A DNA stretch of 64,000 bases from Ciona intestinalis (GCF_000224145.3 NC_020177.2:3117649-3181648), one strand, 5' to 3'. Positions 33,901 through 44,663 are shown, counted from the stretch's first letter. Numbers and translations: made by a program. The notes: generated from the sequence alone by a model not told the origin.

Positions 33901-34084
33901 CAATTAATTTTTCTATTTTTCATGCCTTTGAAGGGTGTTTTATTTGCTGGTTATCGCCAAACGTCATACCTATATTTCTGTGAATAAAATGATCATTCAT
34001 GACAAAAACAATACTGGCTCCTGGCAGTTGGACAAAATCAATTTGAAGTTTTCTGTTCTATGTCACTTATTTGTCCTCTCGTGA
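27984..34084 (+). CDS. FYVE zinc finger plus armadillo-like repeat protein (~483 aa)
   Basis: Probably an endosomal adaptor: FYVE fingers bind phosphatidylinositol 3-phosphate. Exons: 27984-28081 (start MLRIESSD), 28534-28614, 28977-29118, 29609-29743, 30212-30416, 30671-30858, 30984-31048, 31538-31667, 32120-32248, 32889-33016 and, less surely, 33934-34084. Phases match throughout. The FYVE domain (about residues 34-95) shows WVDD, RRRHHCRSCG and RVCSAC, the three signature blocks. From about residue 105 on, helical repeats of armadillo/HEAT type follow, for example LRTIAKANDSL, LKILEVLSKGNDEIKH, VGNLATNS and FRCLFNLFS. I do not recognise an orthologue by name. The last exon is uncertain because its end runs into sequence resembling a SINE tail; the true 3' end may differ. 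The exon 8 donor lies at the start of a minisatellite. Confidence 0.83.
28208..28372. mobile_element. C-rich palindromic repeat element
   Basis: ggtgctagtgatggatcttt, ctaaccccta-type units and the mirror end gaggattcttcactgctgcc. It is in intron 1 of the FYVE gene. Confidence 0.7.
28786..28946 (+). mobile_element. MITE (~200-bp family), internally deleted
   Basis: Left end agtactgtgtggtaagatgg, the gtcacgaggatacagtttta block, right end ttcccctaccctactata. It ends only ~30 bp before FYVE-gene exon 3. Confidence 0.75.
29910..29985 (-). mobile_element. SINE tail, reverse orientation
   Basis: aacccttgtgtgccgtggca, tataacacggttgttctgtc. Short tail fragment. Confidence 0.6.
31080..31500. mobile_element. 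SINE remains, both orientations
   Basis: Body pieces around aaatgaccactgtgttggag (about 31130-31220) are followed by a forward SINE head and body (about 31316-31500) with gggttcaaggctcttcgctg and acccagtggtcac. It lies in the intron before exon 8 of the FYVE gene. Confidence 0.65.
31655..31950. repeat. ~30-bp minisatellite beginning at an exon end
   Basis: About nine imperfect units built on agtattgaccatgttggcag(tgcaatt). The first unit includes the last bases of exon 8 of the FYVE gene and its splice donor, so donor-like sites recur through the array. The long frames on both strands here are products of the repeat. Confidence 0.85.
32340..32490 (-). mobile_element. SINE fragment, reverse orientation
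   Basis: Tail start tttactttatctttgcgtgg joined to a reversed head (cccttgggttagaggcag, accactgtgtcacagtg), so the body is deleted. Confidence 0.65.
32608..32830 (+). mobile_element. SINE, body and tail
   Basis: ccaacccagtggtcattaat, then ataatcacccacaaagtaac, then gaacacctgtgttctaatga to ttcattcattc. It sits ~60 bp upstream of an exon. Confidence 0.75.
33624..33808 (-). mobile_element. MITE (~200-bp family)
   Basis: gtagggtgggaaaagatggg to gtgtcccatttcccccccca, a complete reverse copy. Confidence 0.8.
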
Positions 34085-35430
34085 CGGAAAACCTTTATGG
34101 TTGATGTGTCGCCGACTTCCAAATCATGTTGTATACTTGTGTATTTTTGAATTTTTAGCAATTCGTTCGGGATTGAGGTTTAATCCAAAAAGATTAGCTT
34201 TAACCATTTTTGTTGAAGCAATGAGCACCAAATGTCTTAGTACCACGTAATTGTAGTAGCGTCGAGTTCTTCTGTTATTTAAGCCTACAACTGTTTTTGT
34301 GTACAATTTGGCATTTACGTAAATTACATATAGCGGATTATATAGTTCTGGCGGCTTTACGCGCATACTGTACTGCCAAGGAATAATGTTTATGAATTGA
34401 AATTGGTTGGTGCAGTGCTTCTCAAACTGCGTCGTTTTTTAAGGTGGGGCACGTGGTAGGCCTAGTCGTATTTACGAAACGAGCTCTTTCAGCGAACTTA
34501 TCAAAAGGCATGGCAAAAAAAACAGTTCCGAAACCTCTGGGTTAGAGTTCCCAATCATGTTTTTTACAGTACATCCTCGTGTGCGGGGCAACGACAGTCG
34601 TTAAAAGTACGGGTGTTTTGTTTCGCCATCCCCCTTACAAGTTATCACGTAACTTTGTGTAGGGCTATATATATATCTTGGAATTTTTTAATTTTGTAAT
34701 ATCAGGAATCGTACTGATATAACCTGGTGCTTCTGCTAGCCAGTGCTGTACTACGATATAAACTGGTCTTCTGCTAGCAGTTAACGTCCAGTAAAAATAT
34801 ATACTGTTCTAGCGCAATAGCGGTATTGATTTTTTAGGTGTCTTCTAAAAACAGCGAGAAACAACGTTATCAAACGAATATTGACCTTTATTCTGTGCTC
34901 AGTAAATAAAAGCACTCGTAATATTTCGAAACCCAGAAGGTTTCACGTCAGAAAATGCAGGTTAAAGTCCGAGCACTTAAATTACGAATTCACTCGATTA
35001 AAAATCGGCAAACAAAATGGCTACCACGTCGTTTTGTATACTACAATATTCACTGTAGGTAAAAAGTCGATATTGTCTAAATACTGCAGATCTAGAACTA
35101 ATTTAAACGGTATTACGTAACAGTAACACTATAGTCGGGGTAATTAATGCGAGGCCATTAGTACGAAAAATCTATAGGTATATAAGCAATTCGTAAGGCA
35201 CTCTTGTCACAACTAAAACAGTAAAGACCAACGTAATATATAAGTAAATGGCGTATAAAAAAAACGCTTATTAAAAACTAAAAATCGGTAAAATAAAGTT
35301 TTTTTTTTATCAGTAAAATGGTAAATTACTTGTATATTACGTTATGCCTAGTATAGAAACAACAGCATAAATAGAACGTGTATACATTTGCATTGTTAGT
35401 TCACAACAATAAAACAATAGACTTGTACGT
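34085..35430. other. Intergenic region between convergent genes
   Basis: It holds a reversed SINE tail fragment (about 34570-34670) and a short imperfect repeat (ggtgcttctgctagc / tggtcttctgctagcag, 34730-34785). No coding signal was found on either strand. Confidence 0.5.
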
Positions 35431-37872
35431 TTACTGCTGAAATTGCTGCATTACGTCGCCGGAGTGGATTCTTTTGATATCGGAAGGTCCGAAAACAGGG
35501 CACAGAAATATATCAGATATGCTTTGAGAGGATACAGCTCTCAGCGTCAATAGGCTCAGAGAAATTTGTGTACTCCGGACATTGCCACAGTTAGGAGAAA
35601 CGAAATCGGTAACAAATCCACCTGAAAAACAAGTTGTTGACAAGCTTTTCGTGCTAGTAAGTTGCCTAAACGAAGTCCAATTAGAGAAAAACAAAAACAA
35701 CAGTGTCTGTGTGTTCAGTCAAAGAATTTAAAACTGCGGCGCCTGTCAAACCGCAATGAGTAGGCATATTTTTTACTCACGCGCACGTAGGCAATTTTTG
35801 TAGTCGTTTACTGGAACTTTGTTTTTTTTATCGGAAATTTTATGGAACGTACATTTATCTTGAAAACTATAAAAAAAAAACTTGCAAAGTCGTTAGTTTT
35901 ACGGTCGTTTTGTTTTATTAATGATCGTCACTTTTTTATTAGTTTGTCCTTCATTTAATTGCGCAATATAATGTGGCAAGCTGGAATTTATACGACTTCT
36001 GTACAATGGTATAGATATAGCATAAAGGCACGAATTTTAGAAAACAGAATGAGTCATCGTATTTGTTCTCAGGAGGCTTTTTATAAACTGGCCTTGAAAA
36101 TAGAACTGTCGTATTTGGGAGCAACGTTCGGCCTTGGGTCGCGCTCTCGCATATCCTGTAAGTCAGGGTCGGTATCTTCGTATACAATACATGTTGGACG
36201 CTTCCTTGTAAATGGTTAACTACATTAGTGTTTGTCGACCTATATGAGTCCATGAACTCAGGTCAGCTCGCCAAAACGGTAAGATTAAGTCCATACTTAC
36301 ACTTTAGCCTTATCTTTTATAAAACTATTTATGCCAAATTACTTTGATAACACTTTCTACATATGGTAACTAAAATTTTCCGTCCCTGCAGAAATTTAAT
36401 GTCTTGAAAAACGAAGGGCAGGGCATCAGAGGTCACTGACTTGTTCACCATAAACGCGCCACGAATGTGTACACACTATAATCGAAGGTTATGAGAATCA
36501 GTATCCTGAGTTTCCCGTACTAAGCACGTTTACTCTTGTTGAACTTTATACGCTCTTTAGGCCTTGTAAGAATCAACGGTTTATTGAAGGTAGCCATTTT
36601 GAACGTTGTATTTTATGCCAACTATGGTTAATTGAGTTTGCCTATGCGGTTGCAAACGCAAACGATCGGTTGGTTTTAATACTTTGACCCCAAATTCAGG
36701 AGGATTTCACGGGAACGTAATACAACCAAGTGTTTATACATTAAATACCACACAAGGTTCAACGACCGGGCCAGAAAATGATAGTGATAAAAAGCGCCCA
36801 CAATGGTAGCAGCATCGATCACCGAACTCTGTACCCTTCGGTCACGATAAAACCATCCTGCTACCCGGCAACCACGTTGGGTTCGAGATACATAGGATAA
36901 GCATACGGTTGGACGCAAATAATTTACATGCAGTAGGGCAAGATGGGACACGTTTTTATTTTCTTATTCAAAGCTTCCCCAATGTAAAATAGCGTGATTG
37001 TTCGAAATACGATTATGAAACATAGCATATTATGGGCTCAAGGTATCCCATCTTACCCCACAGTACTATATGTAGAAATGTATGGAATATAACCATTTAA
37101 ACTTTTTACCTTTACTGCACAAAACTGCACCACGTAGATAATCGTACTCGAAGCTTGTCAAGTCCATATCCCTGCATCGTCGAACAAAGTCTCGTATTTT
37201 CAGGATGTCGCGCCTAGAACGCACGGAATCCATCGTCGTGTAGCGAGAAGCCAAGCTCTTTTCAATCGCCTCCATCGGAAAGCCATTCTGGGTGCAGAAA
37301 ATCACAAAGATTTCGGCCCACAAGCTTTGAAAAAGCTCTTTACTCTTCCAACTGCCAGTTTCGCCAATCAATGGGATCGAATGAAAAAATTGAAATGTTC
37401 TTTGCAAATTTTCTCCCACAAAGCCAAACGCCTCTTCGGCGGGAGACAGGCTTAATTTGGCTGCACCTGGCTCGTAATTTTCTTTTGATTTAGCTTTGCT
37501 TTTGCATTTGCCCCCTTCGTTCGGTGATTGGAGCAGTTGTAGCAGAATGGGCGACTTCTTTCCCGAGGTTTCTGCCGCAAACGCCTCGCTCTCAATTCGT
37601 TCCATTTTTCTGTATGGTTGATGTCTCACGGCAACTTTTTGCTTTATTTTTGGGGAAGACGTGTTAAAGGCTTGTGACCCTAGCTTTGTCGGTGCTTTGT
37701 GGCCTCTGCTGATCACTGGCACATCGTCGTACAGTGGGACGCCTGTATTAATATGGCAGGGGTACTGGAGCAGGGGTACAGAGGATATAAAATACATTCG
37801 AGGTGTCACTACTTCAGGGAAATCGTGCACAGGTCGTGGAATTAAGTCATGACAATGATTAGTTAATAGCAT
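35431..37872 (-). CDS. Nuclear-receptor ligand-binding-domain protein without a visible DNA-binding domain (317 aa)
   Basis: Two coding exons, 37110-37872 and 35431-35621, join in phase 1 for 318 codons with stop. The C-terminal half reads as a divergent nuclear-receptor LBD. KELFQSLWAEIFVI (about residues 168-181) matches the helix 3-5 signature of NR2 receptors; DLTSFEYDYLRGAVL (about 227-241) matches the 'F..LKAIVLF' helix; LLTLRAVSSQSISDIFL matches the 'LP.LR..S....EELFF' helix 10-11 region, followed by a diverged end with no clear AF-2 motif. The N-terminal ~140 residues are Lys/Ser-rich and low in complexity. No C4 zinc-finger frame was seen between this gene and 39 kb, so the protein may resemble the NR0B type, or a 5' exon may have been missed. 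The start is the first ATG of the open frame. Confidence 0.74.
35700..36660. other. Intron of the nuclear-receptor-like gene
   Basis: Non-repetitive sequence in which I found no exon. The overlapping ~90-100-codon frames on both strands around 35951-36253 show no family resemblance. Confidence 0.45.
36780..36890 (-). mobile_element. SINE head, reverse orientation
   Basis: gcgcccacaatggtagcagc and ggtcacgataaaaccatcct, intronic to the nuclear-receptor-like gene. Confidence 0.55.
36932..37072 (-). mobile_element. MITE (~200-bp family), internally deleted
   Basis: cagtagggcaagatgggaca to cccatcttaccccacagtac, shortened interior. It ends just inside the intron next to the exon 1 donor. Confidence 0.75.
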
Positions 37873-37919
37873 TTTGTCTGGAAAGTAATATACAGAGAGT
37901 ATTCTAAAAACGGTTCATT

Positions 37920-38115
37920 AATATAGTAGGGTGGGGGAAGACGAGACACCAGCACATAATATCTAAATATCCTGATTGTTTTTACACAATTAACAACGGT
38001 ATGTAGGAGCCGTGAGGATACGGCTTTATAATTCTTCAAACATTCAGTGATCACTACCAAATTGGACGAAAAAATAGAATAAAAACGTGTCCTATCTTCT
38101 CCCATCCTACTATAT
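37920..38115 (+). mobile_element. MITE (~200-bp family)
   Basis: tatagtagggtgggggaaga to cctatcttctcccatcctac, complete, upstream of the nuclear-receptor-like start. Confidence 0.85.
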
Positions 38116-38397
38116 TCTGCTCTTTTAAATCACCAGTGAAATATTAGTATTGACGACAAAAAACAAGAATATTTTTGTAAAATTCTTATTAATATGAAAA
38201 GGGCCATATAGCAACAAGAGATAAAATGACATTTACAATAGTTGGTATACCAAAATAGCTTTCAAACCTAAATTTTTATTTATGTGCTAATCGCATTCCT
38301 TACTATACTGTGTTGATCGGTTTAAAATTCAGAAGCCGCCTCAAACTTAATTGTTTTAACCGTACAAATAAAATGTACTTTCCGTAGTATATAAAGT

Positions 38398-38791
38398 ATA
38401 GGGTCGAGAGAGATGGCACACCTTTTTTTTATTTTCTTGTCCAATTTGCTAGTGAACAAAGGACATTCAAAGAATTATAAAACCGTATCCTCACGACTCC
38501 CGTAGGCCGTTTTAAATTGTTTAAAACACGATCAGGATATTTATATATTTTTGGCTAAAGGTGTCCCATCTTCCCCCACCCCACTATATATAAAGTATAG
38601 GTTCGAGAGAGATGGCACACCTTTTTAATTTTATTTTCCTGACCAATTTGCTAGTGAACAAAGAACATTTAAGGAATTATAAAACCGTCTCCTTGCGACT
38701 CCCATAGGCCGTTGTTGTTTGTTTAAAACACAATCAGGATATTTGGATATTATGTTTTGAAGGTGTCCCATCTTCCCCCACCCTACTATAT
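38398..38791 (-). mobile_element. Two adjacent MITE copies, same orientation
   Basis: Copies at about 38398-38590 and 38598-38791 share an unusual left end (tatagg[g/t]tcgagagagatggc), which points to duplication of one inserted copy rather than two independent insertions. Confidence 0.85.
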
Positions 38792-39114
38792 CCTGTTTTC
38801 TGACATGCTGACTGATGTAAAAAACATGCATCTGTTTAGGCTGCCCTTCTGTCGTAAATGAATTGAATTAAAGGGTATTGTTGATCGGCGCTACGACTTA
38901 CGGGAAAAAGGCAATTATGAGAAGAGACCTCTCGCTTTGTTTACCGAAATGAGGCGCCGGGGTTACGATAAATCTGCGAATCAACGTCAGAAACAAAATA
39001 CTCATCGTCAATATTTGTTACAATCTGAGCTTTTCTTATTGAATTTTTGTAATTCGTATATCCTCGCTTTGCGGAAAACGGCAGGTATTAAAAGACAGAG
39101 GTGTTGTTTTAAAC

Positions 39115-40925
39115 ACTTCGTGTCGCTTACAAGTTATAACGTAGGTTACTTCGAACAGCTAAAAATGTGAACAAAATTGTTTAATCGTCAGAATAAAACA
39201 TTTAACATTAAAACGTTTAACGCAATATCATTAAAGTCTTTACCGCACCCGTTGTAAGCATAGTCTTATGACTACTCGTAACGAAACAGCGTAGCAGACC
39301 ACAGTCAAAAAAAGAAGTGATAATTTAAATGTCCGGTGACCAAGGGGTGGCGCTAGACAGTGAGTATGCAATAATTGTAGAAGTTAACAACTGGGTTTTA
39401 TTTTATAAGCTTATTCTGGACTGTTAAAGTTAACATATTAGTTCTAGTTTTAGTTTCTTTATTGTTTGCCTAAAAGAATTTTCTATATGCGCATTTCTGT
39501 AAATGGTTGTATATATGCGTGAACGCATGGATTATGTTTCTGTTTTGTTCTGAATGATTTGAACTTCAATAACTATGACTCGACACAAATAAAAGAAACA
39601 TTTTGATATTTATTTTTGTGCTGCTTTTATTTGCATTATTCGTGCACAGAGCAATTTGATTCCATCACTTATCCAGTGACGTGGCCATCTATAAAGGGAT
39701 ATTGTTTATTTGTCATGTATACCAGCTGTATTAATGCGGCAAGCCATATAGACAAGGCAATATTTTATTTAAAGTATTTATGAATAAATATTTTATACTT
39801 ACTGGGGCAGTATCTGAAGGGTGATGCGCAAACGTATTTGGTTCCTTTGCCGTAACCTTTACTGCAGGAGAAGCTTGGGCTTGTGCAAGTGAATGAAACA
39901 GCTGTAAAAAAATCAAAGATAAAAAAGTTAGAAATGTAATAGTAAAGAAATAAATGTAACCAGCAATATTAAACAAGTTACCTGGGGGGTTAGCATCCAC
40001 AGCAACGATCACAAGACACATCATAGCGAGCATTAAGATAACCTTCATTGTAAAGCTTTAGTATTTACCTGCAACAAATAACAACGGATCGATTATACTC
40101 TAAAAGAGCCAAAGATATTTGTCTATACAATTCTTTCAAGCAACCTAATGGCCAACTGTGAATTGTTAGGCTCAGCCTCGCTTAATAAAGGCTTGATCCA
40201 GGAAGCAGACATATTCGTTTCGAAATTTTCGGTGTAATGCCAGTATAGTCGGTTTCTGCGGAGCTGTTTGAAAAACTTCGTTCTTAAAAGTGTAAAGACT
40301 GCAATCGCGTTTGTACAAACCAGACGTATAAGTATAAGATAAATAAATATATACGCTTTGAAAGAAAATTACTGATTCCGCATAGAGAGAACATATTTAC
40401 CTGCCATTACTGTTTTGCATTTTAAAATGTATGGCGTCGGTTTTACAGCAATAACAGCAATTTTGCTAAAATTCCGACTTCAAAAATAATTTTTAAATTT
40501 GTTTGTTCGTGTTTTTTATTACATCATTTGCTTTTTCGGTAGTTTTGTATATTGTTGTAGGCTACATATGAAATTATGAAGTTTGTCCATAATGCTTGTG
40601 TAGATTTTCCTTCTTCACACGGTTAGTTAGAACAGAGAGTTTTAAATTTACTAATCACTGGCGGTATTGCATCAGCGTTTCAGATCCCAACGCTGATTGG
40701 ACGATCCGCGCAGACAGAGCAGGAAAGAACGAAAGAGCAAATCTGGGAAATACAGCTTGAGTTCTTTGAAAGTTTGGGTTTTTCTGCTTCTAAACAGATG
40801 TGTTGTGTATACGCATTGCTAGATTTGCTTCAGCAGACTTTATTATTTCTATTAGAATTAACAATTGATAAAGCATTAGTAAGTACCAGTCAACTGGTGA
40901 AGCTTGAATTGCTCATTAGAAATAA
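39115..40925. repeat. Large inverted repeat, left arm
   Basis: Pairs, as reverse complement and with point differences and small indels, with about 41855-43650. It includes the whole three-exon secreted-peptide gene, its upstream flank (40050-40760) and its downstream flank. The outer end lies near a reversed SINE tail (39055-39150). Confidence 0.9.
39669..40048 (-). CDS. Four-cysteine secreted peptide, three exons (61 aa)
   Basis: Exons 39982-40048, 39803-39901 and 39669-39688 join in phase (62 codons with stop). Exon 1 is a signal peptide beginning MKVILMLAMMCL. The mature part is ~40 residues, basic, with four cysteines spaced C-x6-C-x11-C-x6-C (FTC, FSCSKGYGKGTKYVC, RYC) and a C-terminal GHVTG. 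The pattern suggests a small disulphide-stabilised extracellular peptide. I do not recognise the family and give it no activity. An AATAAA-like signal (caaataaaag in reverse) follows near 39600. A mirror copy lies at 42748-43127. Splice borders are all gt..ag. Confidence 0.68.
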
Positions 40926-41067
40926 ACACTACTATAATTTTGAACGGACTTTAACGCAGACGTGTATTCCTCATTGATATATAAATAACTATTAATATAT
41001 ACTCATGTCATTGACTTGAACCACACCATTTTCCACTGACGTTGTATCCCAGCAGTTATTTTCTTGG

Positions 41068-41372
41068 ACAATTAACAATGGTGTATGGGAGTCGTGAGAA
41101 TATGATTTTATATTTTGTTTACTGGAATGAAAAAATGGAATAAAACTCGTCCCATCTTCCCCTAAACTACTGTATAGTAGGGTGGGGGAAGATGGGACGC
41201 CTTTTTTATTCTATTTTCTGGTCCTATTTGGAAGTAAATAAAGAACCGTTAAAGAATTATAAAACCGTATTCTAACGACTCCCATTGACCGTTGTTAATT
41301 GTTTAAAATACCATGAGGATATTTGGATATTATGTGCTAAAGATGTCCCAACGTACCCCACCCTACTATATA
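41068..41372. mobile_element. Two MITE copies abutting head to head
   Basis: A truncated forward copy ends at ccctaaactactgta. A complete reverse copy begins at once with tatagtagggtgggggaaga and ends accccaccctactatata. Confidence 0.8.
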
Positions 41373-41600
41373 ATCTATACGTGGTGTAATCGAAAGGGAT
41401 CCAAATATTATGCTGGTGGCACCAGTAGAAAGTGTCGCAAATTGGCGCTATCTATCTATCTGAACAACAAACTCTGATTGCTTAGCTGAGAAGAGTAAAC
41501 GTGACTATTAAACAAACTGCCGATTACTCTTCTATGCGTTAATACTTCTATTTCCGCTCGCAAGTCAACTGGGTTCAGTTTGTAAGCGAAGCTGATACAT

Positions 41601-41786
41601 ATGGCCTATACGTGTGCCAGCATAGAGGTGCGCGTTTCAGGTTGCATGTTTAATGATGTTGCATTTAAACTGTGGGGTGAAAAAGGTACCTTACGTCTGC
41701 CTGGCGTTAATACTATCAAGGATGCCTGGCACATTGCTAAAAGTTTCAAATGGGAAATGTGCGGTGAAAAAGGATATTTTGTCTAA
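41601..41786 (+). CDS. Short open frame in the inverted-repeat spacer (61 codons)
   Basis: It starts with ATG (MAYTCASIEVRVSG) and encodes two GEKG motifs (LWGEKGTLRL and CGEKGYFV). Codon choice looks more protein-like than the surrounding DNA, but there is no recognised domain, no visible splice context and no copy of it elsewhere in the window. It is a candidate only. Confidence 0.3.
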   Translation: MAYTCASIEVRVSGCMFNDVAFKLWGEKGTLRLPGVNTIKDAWHIAKSFKWEMCGEKGYFV

Positions 41787-41854
41787 GTCATTGGCATGAG
41801 TTTAATAATTCTTTACATACCAATAAGAAATACACGTCTGCGTTAAAGTCAGTA

Positions 41855-43650
41855 TAAATTATTGTTGTGTTTATTGCAAATGGACAATTCAAGAGTTATC
41901 AATTCATATAAAAAACATGTCTGTTTGGAAGAAGCAGAAAATGTCAAGCCTTCAACGAACTTAAACTTTATTTCCCAGATTTTCTCTTTCGCTCTTTCCT
42001 GCTCTGTCTGCGCGGATCGTCCAATCAGCGTTGGATCTGAAACGATGATGAAATACCGCTAGTTATTGGTAAACGTAAAACTCCTTGTCCTGCCTAATCG
42101 TGCGAAGAAGAAAAATCTACACCAGCATTATGAACAAACCGTATAATTTTATATGTATAGCCTACAACAATATACAAAACTACCGAAAAAGCAAACGATG
42201 TATTAAAAATAACACAAACAAACATATTCAAAAAAGTATGATTCTTGATTCGTAAACAGGTGATATTTTCCACGATCGGTGTTAACACTGTACAGTTTCA
42301 AATGCAAGTTTGTGGCGCCATTTTAGCAATATTGCTGTCATTGATGTAAAATCGACGCTATACTTTTTAAAATACATAACAGTAATAGCAGGTAAATACA
42401 TATTCTCTCTATGCGGAATCAGTATAATCTTCTTTCAAAGCGTATGTATTTATTTATCTCATACTTACAAGTCTCGTTTGCACAAACGCGATTGCATTTC
42501 TTTCGTTTTCAAGAAAGAAGTTTTTCAAACAGCTCCGCAGAAACCGACTATACTGGCATTACACCGAAAATTTGAAAATGAATCTGTCTGCTTCCTGGAT
42601 CAAGCCTTTATTAAGCGAGGCTGAGACTAACAATTCACAGTTGGCCATTAGGTTGCTTGAAAGAATTGTATAGACAAATATTTCTGGCTCTTTTAGAGTA
42701 TAATCGATCCGTTGTTATTTGTTGCAGGTAAATACTAAAGCTTTACAATGAAGGTTATCTTAATGCTCGCTATGATGTGTCTTGTGATCGTTGCTGTGGA
42801 TGCTACCCCCCCCAGGTAACTTGTTTATTTTTGCGGATTACTATTTCTTTACTTTTACATTTCTAACTTTTTTTATCTTTGATGTTTTTTACAGCTGTTT
42901 CATTCACTTGCACAAGCCCAAGCTTCTCCTGCAGTAAAGGTTACGGCAAAGGAACCAAATACGTTTGCGCATCACCCTTCAGATACTGCCCCAGTAAGTA
43001 TAAAATATTTATTTATAAATACTTTAAATAAAATACTGCCATGTCTATATGGCTTGCCGCATTAATACAGCTGGTATACATGACAAATAAACAATATCCC
43101 TTTACAGATGGCCACGTCACTGGATAAGTGATGGAATCAAATTGCTCTGTGCACGAATAATGCAAATAAAAGCAGCACAAAATAAATATCAAAATGTTTC
43201 TTTATTTAAGTCGAGTCACAGTAATTGAAGTTCAAATCATTCAGAACAAAACAGAAACATAATCAATGCGTCCACGCATATACGCCTATGAATATAGAAA
43301 AAAAAAACGAGCATGAATATAGAAAACTTTCAAGAAAAATTAGTAAAAACTAAAGCTACAATTAACCGGTTAGCTTTATAACTTTAACAATCCATTAAAA
43401 GCTATTGAAGTAAAAGCAAGTTGGTGTCTTATCCAGTTGTTGCATACTGACTGTCTAGCGCCACCACTTGGCTTCCGCACTTTTGGGTTTGCTATATTGT
43501 TTCTTGTAGCTGTGTTAAATACTGTTCTTACAGCTCGCGCGGTAGAGACTTTATTCTTATTGCGTTTAACGTTTTGATGTTAAATGTTTTATTTGGGCGA
43601 CTGAATATGGCTATTTTCAACTTTGTACACATTTTTGGCAATACAGAAAA
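41855..43650. repeat. Large inverted repeat, right arm
   Basis: Reverse-complement partner of about 39115-40925. Good matches include gctctgtctgcgcggatcgt against its mirror near 40710, and the segment around tgactgtctagcgccaccac against its mirror near 39350. Divergence is visible, so the duplication is not brand new. Confidence 0.9.
42748..43127 (+). pseudogene. Mirror copy of the four-cysteine peptide gene
   Basis: Exon-equivalents at about 42748-42815, 42895-42993 and 43108-43127 match the left-arm gene very closely, with the same splice borders. The reading frame does not appear to be kept from exon 1 into exon 2 in the sequence given, so this copy looks inactive. A base-calling problem in a homopolymer is an equally good explanation. 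Confidence 0.6.
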
Positions 43651-43805
43651 AATAACTACCCCAATTCTAGCCTATAGTTCGTAAAAGGATCGTCTAAAAA
43701 GTCAAAGGTGGCAGTGCGATAAGTTTAAAATTTTAAAGAAAATCACTAATACAGTATTAAATAATGTGGTGTAAATCGGTACGGGATCTAAATTTATCTA
43801 TATAG

Positions 43806-43963
43806 TTTGGGAAGACGGGACACCTTTAGCACATAATCCCAATATCCTGAGCGTGTTTTAAATAATTAAGAATTAACAACGGTCTGTTAGAGTCGTGAAG
43901 ATACGTTTTTAAAATTCTTTGAATGTTCTATGTTTACTACTAATTGGACGAGAAAATAGAATG
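43806..43963 (+). mobile_element. MITE (~200-bp family), 3' truncated
   Basis: tttgggaagacgggacacct through ttggacgagaaaatagaatg; the right terminal repeat is missing. Confidence 0.7.
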
Positions 43964-44360
43964 TATTTGTGCTGCAGGAAGCACAGTCAACTGCTATACG
44001 TGTGTAATCGCATAAGCTCTCCGGGAAAGCACACGTATTTATAGTACATTTAGCCACTAGTAAACTCTTGCTTTTCTTGTTATTCCAATCTGTTCTAATA
44101 TACCATCAGAACTATATTTACTGCGTCCTTTGATTTTGAGTTTTAACGCTTTGCATTGCATTTGTTTTAATACTTTTTAATACTTTTAAAAGTAACTTTC
44201 GAAAGTGGGGGTTGACTTATGTGTCGCACGTATGAGTAGCCAGTTATTCTACCTTTAACTCATTCATTAGTTCATAATCAGTCACAAAAGAATAAAAAGT
44301 ATCGACAGTGGCCGCTAAAACTGTTGTTTTGTTTCTTTTACGACTAGTAATATACGGTTT
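43964..44360. other. Intergenic, nothing recognised
   Basis: AT-rich sequence without clear repeats or coding signal. Confidence 0.4.
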
Positions 44361-44439
44361 TTGTGTTTTCGATTCTTTGTCGGGAGATTCCCGCAATTTA
44401 GCAAACGTATTTTTTGTTTTGGTTTAGGATTTTGGTGTG

Positions 44440-44663
44440 CAACTTTTTATGTACAAGCTAATACGACGTCAACCAATTTTGTTTATGTACCTAGTACCTG
44501 TCAATGTGCCATCTGTGTACAGTGTGTTACGTGTAAAATTCAAGAGAAATATCGGCCCTGCAGCCAAGGTAATATACATGAAATGAAAACACACCGGTTT
44601 CTAAAATATAAATAATTAACGCGGCGATTTTTTTCTTATAGGTTGCTGCATGTGTTTCTTATA
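44440..44663 (+). CDS. Cys-rich frame, possible metallothionein-like peptide (partial)
   Basis: The open frame ends TCQCAICVQCVTCK, then PCSQG. A short gt..ag intron (about 44568-44640) would join it to CCMCFL-stop. The resulting C-x-C-x2-C-x2-C-x2-C...C-x3-C-C-x-C spacing is typical of metal-binding, metallothionein-like peptides. No in-frame ATG precedes the cysteines in the visible exon, so an upstream exon would have to supply the start. Alternatively this is an untranslated exon of the KIDINS220-like gene just downstream. The 44361 frame start is TTG and is not trusted. Confidence 0.35.

Larger units (their letters stand above)
40926..41854. other. Spacer of the large inverted repeat
   Basis: ~930 bp between the arms, holding a partial and a complete MITE in opposite orientations (41068-41176 and 41175-41372) and one short forward frame (41601-41786). 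Confidence 0.7.
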
